Shown here: positions 1 to 8,735 of the stretch, in pieces | Layout: each line of letters begins with the position of its first letter | Position numbering within the stretch: the stretch's first letter is position 1 | Translations under genes and position numbers: made by a program | Notes under the pieces: model-generated | What the model saw: only the letters and a program-made list of their open reading frames with translations | Database searches by the model: none | Told to the model about the DNA's origin: nothing | Assembly (NCBI GenBank): GCA_023390335.1 | Contig: JAEWCZ010000087.1 | Coordinates: 211,481-275,480, forward strand | DNA from: Bacillota bacterium | GTDB lineage: Bacteria > Bacillota > Clostridia > Acetivibrionales > DSM-1351 | Direction: 5' to 3' | Length of the DNA stretch: 64,000 nucleotides

Positions 1-941
1 GCCATTCTTTTTTCATACCACATTTCAGTAACCTCATCAGGATTACGTTCCTCTATGCATATATCTTTCCCCGAAGCACAAGTCATGTCAATTGTTGATG
101 TTGGTGCACAGACATAGAAGGGAATATTATAATTTTTTGCTAATATGGCTACACCGGAAGTTCCTATCTTATTTGCAGTATCCCCATTGGCCGCAACTCT
201 GTCACAACCTACAAAAACTGCCTGAACCCAACCATTTTTCATAACTACCGAAGCCATATTATCACATATAAGTGTTACATCCACACCTGCCTTATTCAAT
301 TCATAGGCGGTCAATCTTGCTCCCTGGAGCAACGGTCTGGTTTCATCAGCAAAAACCTTAAGGTTATATCCCTTTTCCTGACCTACGTATATTGGTGCCA
401 GTGCAGTTCCGTATTTAGATGTGGCAAGTTGTCCGGCATTGCAGTGTGTAAGAATCCCCATATCCGGCTGTATCAGTGTAAGCCCGTATTCACCAATACT
501 TCTGCACACCCATGTATCCTCTTCTTTTATTTTATGAGACTCCAAGAGTAGCTCAGCCTTTATATCATCTACTGATTTTTCCTTGTTTGCTTTAACACAC
601 TCATCCATCCTATCAAGTGCCCAAAAAAGATTAACCGCCGTGGGTCTGGAGGACGCAAGATATTCTTTTAGTTTAATAAACTCGGAATAAAATTCATCAT
701 AGCCAGACGCATTTGAGGCCTTGACTCCAAGGTAAACCCCGTAAGCAGCCGCAACACCAATTGCCGGGGCCCCTCTCACCCTTAACTTATATATGGCTTC
801 CCAGATTTCTTCCTGAGTTTTTAGTTTTAGGAATATTGTTTCTGTAGGCAATAAAGTCTGATCAATGATTACCAATTCACTATGGGCATCATCCAACATT
901 ACAGTTTCCATATCGTAAACATTTTTTGTGGTATTTGTCAT
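1..941 (-). CDS. mtnA: S-methyl-5-thioribose-1-phosphate isomerase, partial (3' end outside window)
   Basis: Reading the minus strand from the ATG at 941 gives an open frame that leaves the window at base 1, so about 313 N-terminal residues are visible and the C-terminus is missing. The protein contains the family stretches VRGAPAIG, THCNAGQLAT, ADETRPLLQGARLTAYEL, ICDNMAS and VGCDRVAANGDTANKIGT. They include the catalytic Cys (THCN) and Asp (GCDR) of the MtnA/eIF2B-like isomerase family. It isomerises methylthioribose-1-phosphate to methylthioribulose-1-phosphate in the cytosolic methionine salvage pathway. A GGAGAG ribosome binding site lies about 8 bases upstream and overlaps the stop codon of mtnK, so the two are translationally linked. 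Identity is secure from motifs; only the end is unseen. Confidence 0.93.
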   Translation of the reverse strand, partial: MTNTTKNVYDMETVMLDDAHSELVIIDQTLLPTETIFLKLKTQEEIWEAIYKLRVRGAPAIGVAAAYGVYLGVKASNASGYDEFYSEFIKLKEYLASSRPTAVNLFWALDRMDECVKANKEKSVDDIKAELLLESHKIKEEDTWVCRSIGEYGLTLIQPDMGILTHCNAGQLATSKYGTALAPIYVGQEKGYNLKVFADETRPLLQGARLTAYELNKAGVDVTLICDNMASVVMKNGWVQAVFVGCDRVAANGDTANKIGTSGVAILAKNYNIPFYVCAPTSTIDMTCASGKDICIEERNPDEVTEMWYEKRM

Positions 942-954
942 TTTGTAATCTCTC

Positions 955-2184
955 CTATCTTGGAAATTCATTTTCCACATCTTTTAGGGTATTTACAAAC
1001 TGTTCTCCAAAATTATAACTTTCACGGTTCTTTATGTATTGTTTTGCAACAGTTATACAAATGCGTTCTGCACGCAATCTTGCACTTTCATTTTCTATTG
1101 AAGTAATATCTTTAACATGTGCCATACCAACAATACGTCTGCACATTTCAAGCCCCGCTACTGCCGCAGTGTCGCGTAATACCTGACTTAAATACCACTC
1201 AGCAAAGCCGGGAGTTTTGGCCAGAATTTCTTTGGCTTCTTCCTTCCATACTTTCATGAATTTAGCCTTAAATTTATCAATAATTTCACAGATAGTGTTC
1301 TCAACCCAATTTTTGAAAGTAATGCACTCATCCTCATTAACCATTGTCGCATCGGCATTTATCCAGGCAAAAATCATATTTGCGATTATATTGCCAATGT
1401 CATAACCCATAGGGCCATAAAATGCAAATTCAGGATCTATTACCTTTGTTGATTTTTCATTTACGAATATAGAACCGGTGTGTAAGTCACCGTGAATTAA
1501 GGCTTGTGCGTTTGTGAGAAATTCAAACTTTAATTTTGCAACCTCTATTTTTAACTCATTATCACTATAAAGCTCTTTCTTTACCCAATCAAGGTTCGGT
1601 GGAAATACATCATTACGGTGCTTATAATCATTAAATGGCTCCGTGTACACCAAATCCTCTGTTATTTCGCAAAGTTCAGGGTTCGTATAGCTTTTTACAA
1701 GTGATTTTTTTTCCTGATGGTTTAAAAAGACGTCGGAAGTTAGAAGTAAAGTATTGACCATAAATGTTGTGATATGTTCCACAAAATTGGGGAAAATTCT
1801 ATGTTGCAGGAGTGCTTGTCTCATTATTGTATAATCTGAAAGATCCTCCATGGAGCAGCAGCTCATGATATCGTCATATTTATATACAATCGGTACCAGA
1901 CCCGGAGCCAAATCTCCTTGAAATCTTAGTGTTTCTGCCTCAATTCTGTTACGATCAGGTGAGAGCTTGAAATCGTCAGAAATTCTTGCTGTATATCCTG
2001 CTTGTTTTATAATCACTGATTTATCAGATTTTTTGTCCCATACCCTAAAAACATAATTTAGATTTCCATCACCTATTTCTTTGCAGTCAAGCTCAGAATC
2101 GCAGCCGAATAGGCTGAGCTTTTCCGCTGCATAATCAATTGCATCCGATGGACCCATTAAAAAATACTTATCAAATTTCGACAT
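955..2184 (-). CDS. mtnK: S-methyl-5-thioribose kinase
   Basis: This 409-residue protein phosphorylates methylthioribose to the 1-phosphate used by MtnA, recycling the by-product of polyamine synthesis or SAM turnover. It has the aminoglycoside-phosphotransferase-like fold signatures: the catalytic loop IHGDLHTGSIF (about residues 231-241) and the Mg-binding VIDPEFAFYGPMGYDIGN segment. The length is normal for MtnK. The start is supported by an AGGAGA motif about 9 bases before the ATG. It is followed 13 bases later by mtnA, a standard mtnKA operon. No S-box riboswitch fits in the 65 bases that separate it from the upstream cobD. Confidence 0.94.
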   Translation of the reverse strand: MSKFDKYFLMGPSDAIDYAAEKLSLFGCDSELDCKEIGDGNLNYVFRVWDKKSDKSVIIKQAGYTARISDDFKLSPDRNRIEAETLRFQGDLAPGLVPIVYKYDDIMSCCSMEDLSDYTIMRQALLQHRIFPNFVEHITTFMVNTLLLTSDVFLNHQEKKSLVKSYTNPELCEITEDLVYTEPFNDYKHRNDVFPPNLDWVKKELYSDNELKIEVAKLKFEFLTNAQALIHGDLHTGSIFVNEKSTKVIDPEFAFYGPMGYDIGNIIANMIFAWINADATMVNEDECITFKNWVENTICEIIDKFKAKFMKVWKEEAKEILAKTPGFAEWYLSQVLRDTAAVAGLEMCRRIVGMAHVKDITSIENESARLRAERICITVAKQYIKNRESYNFGEQFVNTLKDVENEFPR

Positions 2185-2249
2185 ATGTAATTTTCTCCTT
2201 TTGAAAAAAGTAAGATAAAAGAATGCCTTTACTAAATTTTACCACATCC

Positions 2250-3326
2250 TTATAATTGGTGTAAAGGCGACAAGATTTTCTTTATGCAATTTACAAGATA
2301 TTGATTATCTTCTTTTGATTTTACGGCAATTCTGAAATATGTTTCATCCAGTCCTCTATAGTTGCCGCAGGAACGTATCAATATGCCAAATTTTTCGAGT
2401 TCCATGGGAAGTGATTTTATCTCTGTTCTGAATAATATATAATTTGCTTGTGAATTTACAACTTCAAACCCAAGCTTAATAAGGCTATTTTCCAAAAATA
2501 TTCTGTTATTTTTAATTAGTTCCCTTGTTTGGTTAACATAATCTATTTCTTTGAGTGCGGCAATCCCACACTTTTGAGCAGCTACAGACACATTCCAAGG
2601 CTGACCTGCTCTGTGCAACCCTTCTATGACATTTGTATTTGAACATATTCCGTATCCTAAGCGGATACCAGCCATTGCATATATTTTTGTAAACGCCTTC
2701 AGGACAATTACATTATCATAATTTTCAAGGCTGTCCATAATACTATAATCCTGTGTATTATCCAAAAAATCCATAAAACATTCGTCAACTACCAAAATGG
2801 TCCTTGTTAACTTACATTTCTCAGCGATTTTCAGAACCATTTCCTTATCTGTCAAAACACCTGTGGGATTATTGGGGTTGCATATAAACATAAGCCTGAT
2901 ATCAGAAGTTATTTTATCAAGTATATCAATTTCAATATTAAAACTCTTTTCCTTCAGCAGATAAAAATACTCAACATCGCTGCCAAGTAGTTTAACTGCC
3001 TCCTCATACTCGGAAAAGGTGGGTGCTGTAAGAAGTACTTTCTCCGGCCTTATAGCTACAGCAATTCTATATATAACATCAGCAGCTCCGTTTCCACAGA
3101 ATAAATAACTTTCCGGTACCTTTAAATAAACTGAGATTTCCTTTTTCAATTCTCTACATAAGGGATCAGGATAGTTACAAAAATCATCGATACCATTGAC
3201 GATGGCTTTTTTTACACCTTTCGGCAAGCCCAAAGGATTGATATTGGCGGAAAAATCAATAAGCTTTAAATTTTTCGGCAAATCTCTTTTACTATAGATA
3301 TCTCCCCCATGAACAAGCTTTTTCAT
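2250..3326 (-). CDS. cobD: Threonine-phosphate decarboxylase (cobalamin aminopropanol arm)
   Basis: A 358-residue PLP enzyme of aminotransferase fold type I. It decarboxylates L-threonine-O-3-phosphate to (R)-1-aminopropan-2-yl phosphate, the linker of the cobalamin nucleotide loop. Diagnostic features are the N-terminal HGGDIY...DFSANINPLGLP, CNPNNPTG in mid-protein, and the PLP-lysine segment KAFTKIYAMAGIRLGYG. Its ATG overlaps the last codons of cbiB by four bases, which indicates translational coupling. Histidinol-phosphate aminotransferase (HisC) is a close relative, but the HGG start and the cbiB/cobQ neighbours favour CobD. Confidence 0.9.
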   Translation of the reverse strand: MKKLVHGGDIYSKRDLPKNLKLIDFSANINPLGLPKGVKKAIVNGIDDFCNYPDPLCRELKKEISVYLKVPESYLFCGNGAADVIYRIAVAIRPEKVLLTAPTFSEYEEAVKLLGSDVEYFYLLKEKSFNIEIDILDKITSDIRLMFICNPNNPTGVLTDKEMVLKIAEKCKLTRTILVVDECFMDFLDNTQDYSIMDSLENYDNVIVLKAFTKIYAMAGIRLGYGICSNTNVIEGLHRAGQPWNVSVAAQKCGIAALKEIDYVNQTRELIKNNRIFLENSLIKLGFEVVNSQANYILFRTEIKSLPMELEKFGILIRSCGNYRGLDETYFRIAVKSKEDNQYLVNCIKKILSPLHQL

Positions 3327-4291
3327 TTAATTCCCCCTAAAACAACCAATCTGAATCCGCAAAGAATAACAAATGCTATAAATGCCGTTGTGTACATCAG
3401 CGTATTGGCAATTTTTATATCATCTATTTTTATGCTTCTTTTACTATCGCCAATTGTTTTTTTCTTTACTAGCTTTCCAAAATAATATGCATCCCCGGCC
3501 AACTGGACATTTAGTGCTCCTGCACAAACGGATTCTGTCTTTGCACTGTTAGGACTGGAATGATTTGTCTTGTCTCTCTTATATATCTTAAATGCATTTC
3601 TATAGTCCAATCCAATGAGAAAACTGGCCGCCATCATTGTATACGCAGATATAACGGCAGGGATAAAATTCAAAACATCGTCAAATTTTGCTGCAAACCT
3701 GCCAAAATAAAGGTACTTATCATTCTTGTAACCTATCATTGAATCCATTGTGTTAACAGCCTTGTATAAAAAGCCCAGAGGTGCTCCGCCAATCATCAGA
3801 AATATTAAAGGTGCAATTACTCCATCGGATGTATTTTCGGCAACCGTTTCTACTGCAGCTTTGGTTATCCCCTCTTCAGTAAGGTTTTGAGTATCACGTC
3901 CCACTATCCATGATAAATACTTCCTTGCATTTTCCATGTCACGGTTTTTGAGATGATAATAAACCCTCATGCTCTCTGTCTTTAAGCTTTTTGTTGCAAG
4001 TATCTGATAACAGAACAGGGATGCAGCAGCCACTTCAATATATATACTCAATCTGCTCAGAAAATACAATAGCAAAAACGGTATAATCAATGAGAAGGTT
4101 GAAATTATTATTGCAAGAACAGCTCCTGCCATAAACTCACCTTTGTTTGATTTTGGAAATACCTTTCTTAGCAATTTCTCACCCTTTGAAATAAACCACC
4201 CTATCATTCTTATGGGATGAGGCAACCATTGAGGATCACCCAAAATCAAATCCAGTATAAAGCCAATGGCAACTTCAATTATTATTTTCAT
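3323..4291 (-). CDS. cbiB: Adenosylcobinamide-phosphate synthase, membrane protein
   Basis: A 322-residue integral membrane protein (named CbiB in the anaerobic pathway, CobD in aerobic nomenclature). It joins aminopropanol phosphate to adenosylcobyric acid. The family motif DLILGDPQWLPHPIRMIGW lies at the N-terminus, followed by ETVAENTSDGVIAPL and the NTMDSMIGYKNDKY and RDKTNHSSPNSAKTESVCAGAL segments. Several hydrophobic helices are visible near residues 55-95 and 300-320. A GGAGG site lies 4 bases before the start. It sits between cobQ (35-base gap) and cobD (overlap), in pathway order. Confidence 0.93.
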   Translation of the reverse strand: MKIIIEVAIGFILDLILGDPQWLPHPIRMIGWFISKGEKLLRKVFPKSNKGEFMAGAVLAIIISTFSLIIPFLLLYFLSRLSIYIEVAAASLFCYQILATKSLKTESMRVYYHLKNRDMENARKYLSWIVGRDTQNLTEEGITKAAVETVAENTSDGVIAPLIFLMIGGAPLGFLYKAVNTMDSMIGYKNDKYLYFGRFAAKFDDVLNFIPAVISAYTMMAASFLIGLDYRNAFKIYKRDKTNHSSPNSAKTESVCAGALNVQLAGDAYYFGKLVKKKTIGDSKRSIKIDDIKIANTLMYTTAFIAFVILCGFRLVVLGGIK

Positions 4292-4326
4292 ATAGCCTCC
4301 GAATGATTTATTTCGTTACTTATACG

Positions 4327-5841
4327 TCAAATCCCTTCCTCAATAACTTTGTAAATATATTTCATATCAAGGGACTCTCTTAAAGCATCTGCCAGTAGGT
4401 CATACTGCTTTTCCTTATATTCTTTAAGATTAAAAGAAGTATGTTTCTTATATTCCAGACCTTTTTCCTTCATTAATGCCGTTGCAATCTCTGTAAGTAT
4501 TTCATCACTGTCAAAAACTCCGTGAACATAGGAGCCGTATATGTTCCCATTTTGCATACCGTCTGGCTTTTCATTCCCATTGATTTCAGTCAGATAACTA
4601 AGAGATGAATCACCTTCGTTTCCTGCTTTTGAAGCTGTGTAACCCATATGTATTTCATAGCCTTCAAATGTCTTTCCGCTTAGGCCCTTGAATATTCCTC
4701 CCACTTTACCAAAAACACCTGTTACTCTGGTACGCGTTTTCTCTTTTTCAAATACAGTATCTGATTTAAGCAACCCCATACCCTTCATTTCTCCGCCTTC
4801 CTCAACACTGTATGGGTCTTTTAGTGTATCACACAGCATCTGGTAACCTCCGCATATTCCAAATACAGGTTTATTCTTTGCTGTATGGGTTAGAATACAT
4901 GTTTCAAGACCGTTTTGTCTCATCCATTTCAAATCGCCCATGGTATTCTTACTGCCCGGGATAATAATCAAATCAGGGTTTCCCAACTCACTGACACCTG
5001 ATACATATCTCAACCTTGCACCTTCAATATGTTCAAGTGCATTGAAGTCAGTAAAATTAGAAATCCTGGGAAGTTTGATTACAGCAATATCAATAGGGCC
5101 TAACGATCCCTGATTGGAAAATCTTTCTGTTAGGCTGTCTTCATCGTCAATATCAACATGAAGATATGGTACAACTCCAACAACCGGGACATGTATAAGG
5201 TCACAAAGCATATCAAGTCCAGGTTTTAGAATTTCTACATCTCCTCTGAATTTATTGATTATTGTTCCCTTGACGTGTTTCCTCTCTTCTTCATCAAATA
5301 GCATAACCGTTCCGTACAACGAGGCAAAAACGCCTCCCCTGTCTATGTCACCGGCAATAAGTACAGGTGCTTTCAACATCTTTGCCAATCCCATGTTTAC
5401 AAAATCATCCCGCTTCAGATTAATCTCTGCAGGACTGCCCGCACCTTCAATAACTATAATATCATTTTCCCCTGAAAGACTTTCATATGCCCTTTTTATA
5501 TGGGGAAGCAAATTTTGTTTGTATTCATAATATTCCGTAGCAGTCATGTTTCCTATTGGCTGTCCCTCCAAAATCACTTGCGAACCCTTTTCGCTTGTAG
5601 GCTTTAGCAAAATGGGATTCATTCTTACGTCCGGAGTCTTTCCCGCAGCTTCGGCCTGTACTACCTGTGCCCGCCCCATTTCCGAACCGTCATCGGTAAT
5701 ATACGAGTTCAGTGCCATATTCTGCGATTTAAAAGGTACGACGCTATAGCCATCCTGTGCAAATATGCGGCACAATCCTGCCGTCAGCAGGCTCTTTCCC
5801 GCATTTGACATAGTTCCCTGAATCATAATTGGTTTTGCCAT
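4327..5841 (-). CDS. cobQ: Cobyric acid synthase (glutamine-hydrolysing)
   Basis: About 504 residues, the usual CobQ/CbiP size. It amidates four side chains of adenosylcobyrinic acid a,c-diamide using ATP and glutamine. The N-terminal dethiobiotin-synthetase-like domain has the P-loop-like GTMSNAGKS and the IEGAGSPAEINL segment. The C-terminal class I glutamine amidotransferase domain has the Cys nucleophile in FGICGGYQML and the His in YGSYVHGVFD. I place the start at the second Met (5841) because GGAG directly abuts the first ATG and is correctly spaced, 9 bases, from the second. First gene of the cobQ-cbiB-cobD run. No cobalamin riboswitch was recognised upstream. Confidence 0.94.
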   Translation of the reverse strand: MAKPIMIQGTMSNAGKSLLTAGLCRIFAQDGYSVVPFKSQNMALNSYITDDGSEMGRAQVVQAEAAGKTPDVRMNPILLKPTSEKGSQVILEGQPIGNMTATEYYEYKQNLLPHIKRAYESLSGENDIIVIEGAGSPAEINLKRDDFVNMGLAKMLKAPVLIAGDIDRGGVFASLYGTVMLFDEEERKHVKGTIINKFRGDVEILKPGLDMLCDLIHVPVVGVVPYLHVDIDDEDSLTERFSNQGSLGPIDIAVIKLPRISNFTDFNALEHIEGARLRYVSGVSELGNPDLIIIPGSKNTMGDLKWMRQNGLETCILTHTAKNKPVFGICGGYQMLCDTLKDPYSVEEGGEMKGMGLLKSDTVFEKEKTRTRVTGVFGKVGGIFKGLSGKTFEGYEIHMGYTASKAGNEGDSSLSYLTEINGNEKPDGMQNGNIYGSYVHGVFDSDEILTEIATALMKEKGLEYKKHTSFNLKEYKEKQYDLLADALRESLDMKYIYKVIEEGI

Positions 5842-5886
5842 AGAAATCATCTCCTAAATGTGTTTACTAAAATTACAGTATTTTTG

Positions 5887-5925
5887 CAAAAAAATAAAAC
5901 CTTCATTTTATTAGCAATAAAGGTT
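5887..5925 (-). terminator. Rho-independent terminator after the biosynthetic block
   Basis: On the minus strand a ten-base stem with one mismatch (AACCTTTATT paired with AATGAAGGTT, 8-base loop) is followed directly by TTATTTTTTT. It lies between the end of the last biosynthetic gene (6053) and cobQ, so it most likely ends the upstream transcript. An attenuator role for cobQ cannot be excluded. The rest of 5842-6052 is AT-rich with no other structure I could name. Confidence 0.7.
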
Positions 5926-6052
5926 CTATTTGTAAAGTTATTATTTATTAAATTATTAGTTGCATTATATACCATTTGCTGACAATACGTCAAATATTCT
6001 GTTATAACCGTCATTGCAGTATAAATTGCTTTATACACCTGAAAATTTCTAT

Positions 6053-7141
6053 TTAACTGAGAATTCTTATTAATTCATTCAGTAGCACTATCTCTTCCAC
6101 TTTATACTCTTTCAATTTTACAATTATTCTTTCCCACAAATCATGCGCTTTGGTATTATTCGCTTTTAACACAAGAGCCATTAATATATTAAATTCTTTA
6201 ACCAAATTACTATATCTCTCAATTAATTGGTTTAAATCATAGTTACCATTAATAAACTCCATTCTCAACAGCATAAGCTTTTTATGCTCTATAAATGAAT
6301 AAAAAGCCCTGCGGTCAACACACTGATTCGTTTCCATTGCATATCTAGCGAATTTCATCAGTTCGCTATAGCAATCTATACCATAAACATAGTAATTGCT
6401 ATATTTATAGCCTTCCGCATAATTATCCAAAAGCAAATATTCTTTTAAATCATTTATTATTTTTTTAATATTAATTTCAAATACATCTTTTGAGAAAAAC
6501 GGATCCTGTCCGTTCCGTTCCACATTTTTCCCGATACTCATCATATATATGGATTTCTCTCTATAGTTATGTAAAACTGTATCTTCGTTATTACCACCAT
6601 ACATTTCCAGGAGCGCGTTAGTACTTGTAGTAATCTCCTCATATGTTACCTGGTCGTGATTATATTTGCCAGTTGTATTATCTCCCATGTAAAATACATT
6701 TTTATCATCATCATATCCATATATAAAAATTTCATGGAGTAAATGATCCTTATTATAAATAGACTTATAAGCAGGTATATAATACATATCAATATCAAAA
6801 AAAAGGTATAAATCTCTGTTAATACAGGTTTTAATAAAGTCAACAATATCAGTTTTCATGAGTTTAAAAAACTCGAATGGCATAGCATTAATTCTAATCC
6901 ATGGATTTGCTTTTAAATGAAAGTAAGTCCAGTCACCATATAAATTGTAAAAGAAATCAACAGTTCCTGTTCTCGCTCCTCTATTATAAAGATCTTTTAA
7001 TGCGTAAATTTGTATAAAATTACTAAAAACCCAAGGCTTGCACTCTTCCCTTGCCATAAGCATTGAAAACAAAGCCCCCTTATGGGGATAGCCATTAATT
7101 GGCGGATAAACAACAGGCAAAATACGACCTGCATTCTTCAT
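6053..7141 (-). CDS. Papain-fold BtrH-N/C39-like protein lacking the usual Cys
   Basis: About 362 residues when started at the internal Met at 7141, chosen because a GGGAG site lies 8 bases upstream of it. The N-terminal ~170 residues resemble the butirosin BtrH N-terminal / C39-like papain-fold domain. His136 in LLHEIFIYGYDDDKN and Asp154 in YMGDNTT match the His and Asp of its two sister genes. However, the position where the sisters carry an early Cys reads YPHKGALFS, with no Cys before residue 34. The C-terminal half is helical and unassigned. It is the last gene of the block, 44 bases after its neighbour. A catalytically dead partner or scaffold is possible. The family call rests on pattern similarity to its neighbours. 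Confidence 0.6.
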   Translation of the reverse strand: MKNAGRILPVVYPPINGYPHKGALFSMLMAREECKPWVFSNFIQIYALKDLYNRGARTGTVDFFYNLYGDWTYFHLKANPWIRINAMPFEFFKLMKTDIVDFIKTCINRDLYLFFDIDMYYIPAYKSIYNKDHLLHEIFIYGYDDDKNVFYMGDNTTGKYNHDQVTYEEITTSTNALLEMYGGNNEDTVLHNYREKSIYMMSIGKNVERNGQDPFFSKDVFEINIKKIINDLKEYLLLDNYAEGYKYSNYYVYGIDCYSELMKFARYAMETNQCVDRRAFYSFIEHKKLMLLRMEFINGNYDLNQLIERYSNLVKEFNILMALVLKANNTKAHDLWERIIVKLKEYKVEEIVLLNELIRILS

Positions 7142-7185
7142 ATGCAAAACTCCCTTCTTCTTCTGATTTGTAAAAATGAGGCAGC

Positions 7186-8625
7186 TTAATACCCCCAACA
7201 TTCAATTCCAAACATTCTAGCCGTATTGTCAATTTTCGATGGCTTTGTTATATATATGCGATAATATCTATACTTTTGACCAATGCAATAATGTGTAGTA
7301 TTACTTTTATTATTCCCAGATACTTCCACTAAGTTAATCCATTTTACTTTATCATTACTCCCTTGGATAATATAGTCGATCAAATATAATTCCGGCGATC
7401 TAAAGTCATGTATTATTGTTATTTTATATATACTAACTTCTTTCCCTATATCAGCCATTATCCAGTGAGGTGATGGCTCATCATTTGACGCCCACATATC
7501 TGTTATGAACTCATTAAATTTTCCGTTAATAACTCTTTCCGCGTTAAATACATTATCATATGCTTCTAACTCACTACTGGCCGTCACAATTGAGTTTGGA
7601 GCAAAATCTATAAATTCTATATGATTTATGGCCTCAAAAACTGAGTAATATTCTTTACTTAATTCACTGTCATAAAATTTCTTAAAAAAATTTGATAATT
7701 CATCATCAATGGCTTGAACAAGATCTATATATTTACCTTTCTCATCCTCCTCTAATTTTCTGCCCTTAAATATACCTTTCAATATTTTTGAAAATATTTG
7801 GGCTCTATTTAATATATATCTCTGTTTTAATTCATTATAGTTTTTATACCAATCTGTATTTCTATCAATTTTATTAAAAATACTATCAATCAAATTGAAA
7901 ATTGACTTTACTGAATCCACTAAATCTCGCTTTATTAATTCAAAATTATATAGATCAAGGTTATTGTTTAGGATCACTTTATTAATAAGAGCATCATTCT
8001 TAGAAATATATCTACTTTCAACAATGTCCTTTAAGAAGGAGTAAGCACTGTTTGTAATTATGTTTGAATTTTTCTGCATAATCAGAAAATTCACTTTAGA
8101 TTTATTATAAGTTTCTGTGAAATAATCATTAGATTTTCCCCATATATCCCATAGTATATCTTGAGTAAGTGTTAGACATTGAAAAGGACTATCAAAACTA
8201 TTATGTACACAATCCATTATAGTAATTGTAGATTTTTGTTCGTCAATACCACAAACTAGTATTCCGTGCGATCCATGCCTATTTTGATAGTTAAAATTAT
8301 AATAAAACATATAATAATAGTCTAAAAGCAACCATATTGGATGATTATTAGCTAAAGCATCTGAAATTTCAGAAAAAAACTCCTCTTTTGTATTCATATT
8401 CGCTGCTACGGACAATTCAAGACCTAACTTATCGAGAATAAAATTGCTTTCTTCAAAAAAACCACAATCATTCCAAATAGAGTACAATGAGTAATATGCA
8501 CAATAATAAAAGTAATTTTCGTGATTAAAATACCCCGATGCAATAGCTATAGGTGCCTCAATACAGCTAATTGTTTTATAATAATAACTTTCGTTCACGT
8601 AGTTAGGTATATGTAGTTTTATCAT
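7186..8625 (-). CDS. BtrH-N/C39-like papain-fold protein fused to an F5/8C (discoidin) domain
   Basis: A 479-residue protein with two recognisable parts. Residues 1-180 look like a papain-fold acyltransferase/peptidase domain of the BtrH-N/C39 type: Cys21 in KTISCIEAP, His120 in RHGSHGILVCGID and Asp138 in TIMDCVHNSF form a plausible Cys-His-Asp triad. Residues 180-340 are helical. Residues 343-479 form a discoidin-like F5/8C domain: SIVTASSELEAYDNVFNAE, MWASNDEPSPHW, MADIGKEVSIYKITI and a terminal GIECWGY. No signal peptide is visible, so a carbohydrate-binding-type domain would sit in the cytosol, which is unusual. In butirosin synthesis BtrH moves an acyl group from a carrier protein to an aminoglycoside amine. 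With two carrier proteins in this block a similar acyl transfer is a reasonable inference, not shown. Confidence 0.65.
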   Translation of the reverse strand: MIKLHIPNYVNESYYYKTISCIEAPIAIASGYFNHENYFYYCAYYSLYSIWNDCGFFEESNFILDKLGLELSVAANMNTKEEFFSEISDALANNHPIWLLLDYYYMFYYNFNYQNRHGSHGILVCGIDEQKSTITIMDCVHNSFDSPFQCLTLTQDILWDIWGKSNDYFTETYNKSKVNFLIMQKNSNIITNSAYSFLKDIVESRYISKNDALINKVILNNNLDLYNFELIKRDLVDSVKSIFNLIDSIFNKIDRNTDWYKNYNELKQRYILNRAQIFSKILKGIFKGRKLEEDEKGKYIDLVQAIDDELSNFFKKFYDSELSKEYYSVFEAINHIEFIDFAPNSIVTASSELEAYDNVFNAERVINGKFNEFITDMWASNDEPSPHWIMADIGKEVSIYKITIIHDFRSPELYLIDYIIQGSNDKVKWINLVEVSGNNKSNTTHYCIGQKYRYYRIYITKPSKIDNTARMFGIECWGY

Positions 8626-8735
8626 ATTAACCCTCTCTTACTCTCGTATTCTTCAATTTTTTTATTGTATAAGGGTTTCCTTTAAACACTGGATGAATGT
8701 GGTAGTTTATTCTTTACCGTATACTTCGGTTCGTC

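Noticed and set aside
2185..2249. S-box (SAM) riboswitch ahead of mtnK
   Set aside because: The gap to cobD is only 65 bases, too short for an S-box, and no matching core sequence is present.
5847..6038. Minus-strand open frame of 63 codons upstream of cobQ
   Set aside because: It runs through the terminator hairpin, has low-complexity composition, no ribosome binding site I could see and no family resemblance.
4292..6052. Cobalamin riboswitch ahead of cobQ
   Set aside because: I looked for a B12-box-like conserved core upstream of cobQ and found only an AT-rich stretch with a terminator-type hairpin.
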